DNA of 5,235 nucleotides from assembly GCA_019347995.1 (NCBI GenBank), contig JAHWKH010000192.1, forward strand, positions 1 to 5,235. Reading direction: 5' to 3'. Of this stretch, positions 5,009 to 5,235 are shown piece by piece. The position numbers and the translations under genes were made by a program. The stretch is from Gemmatimonadota bacterium (GTDB lineage Bacteria; Gemmatimonadota; Gemmatimonadetes; Longimicrobiales; UBA6960). Each line of letters opens with the position of its first letter. The stretch's first letter is position 1. The notes beneath the pieces were generated by a model. That model was given only the letters and a program-made list of their open reading frames with translations. It was not told the DNA's origin and did not search any database.

Positions 5009-5235
5009 CTCGATGTGTCGGATCCCGCTGCTCCCGTCCGTCGCTCCTACCAACCCGGGGGCGGAGCGCTCCGCGTCGAGAGCTATCACGACGGCACCGA
5101 TGAATGGGTCGTCCTCATGGACGCGATCACGGGGATGGTCATCTATCGGTTCGAGCCGACATCAGGCGTCCTCGTGCCCGTCCACGTCAGTCCGTTGCCC
5201 CAGTTGAAGGTCGGAGGCCCCGCGTCGGCAGGGAT
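4994..5235 (+). CDS. Fragment of an LVIVD-repeat-like secreted protein (runs off the right edge)
   Basis: In the frame containing codon 5042-5044 the plus strand reads DGLHVLDVSDPAAPVRRSYQ from 4994, then a soluble stretch containing DEWVVLMDAITGMVIYRFEP, and stays open to the window end. The opening closely resembles the LVIVD repeat (GLxVxDVSDPxxPxxVGxYxTPG) of bacterial surface and choice-of-anchor proteins, which probably fold as a beta-propeller. The second half may be a diverged blade. There is no start codon or signal peptide, because the fragment is joined at its left to the YihY gene, which lies on the other strand. I count 35 G/C in 60 bases at 5101-5160 (58%), lower than the core. 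It probably comes from a different locus or genome. Confidence 0.5.

Noticed and set aside
1..5235. A new multi-gene defence or biosynthetic system
   Set aside because: Every intact gene belongs to a common housekeeping or transporter family. The unusual combination at the ends is better explained by chimeric joins than by a functional locus.

Overview
This 5.2 kb window is high-GC bacterial DNA (about 70-75% G+C in stretches of the core that I counted). The core, from about 650 to 5008, reads as one ordinary chromosomal neighbourhood. The glycosyltransferase-51 gene has a long insertion between its first two motifs that resembles Gemmatimonadota proteins I recall. A Gemmatimonadota-like bacterium is therefore my best guess, but no marker gene confirms it.

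Layout of the core. On the minus strand, from right to left, there is a YrbG-type Na+/Ca2+ exchanger (1932-2990). It is followed 25 bases later by a YdfG-type short-chain dehydrogenase (1128-1906, broken by a one-base frameshift near 1690). The dehydrogenase stop overlaps the GTG start of an MFS transporter at 1128-1131. These three look like one operon. On the plus strand, starting about 30 bases from the exchanger and divergent from it, is an MtgA-like peptidoglycan glycosyltransferase with a proline-rich tail (3020-4072), then a small DUF4235 membrane protein (4168-4455). A YihY/BrkB-family membrane protein (minus, 4430-5008) converges on the DUF4235 gene, and their 3' ends overlap by 26 bases. 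Most products sit in or act at the cytoplasmic membrane, but nothing ties them into one pathway.

The two ends do not fit the core. On the left, the MFS reading frame stops looking like MFS near 650 and becomes the C-terminal half of a DppC/OppC-type peptide ABC permease. Near 220 it changes again to part of a secreted, probably beta-propeller protein, all without a stop or frameshift. On the right, YihY homology ends at 5008, and plus-strand coding sequence resembling an LVIVD-repeat protein runs off the edge. The right-hand join lies in a stretch readable as either family, and the left joins fall at short motifs compatible with both neighbours. That pattern suggests misassembly at short shared words, or less likely real rearrangement. 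I see no RNA genes, CRISPR array, insertion sequence or convincing new multi-gene system. The chimeric ends and the dehydrogenase frameshift are the main anomalies.
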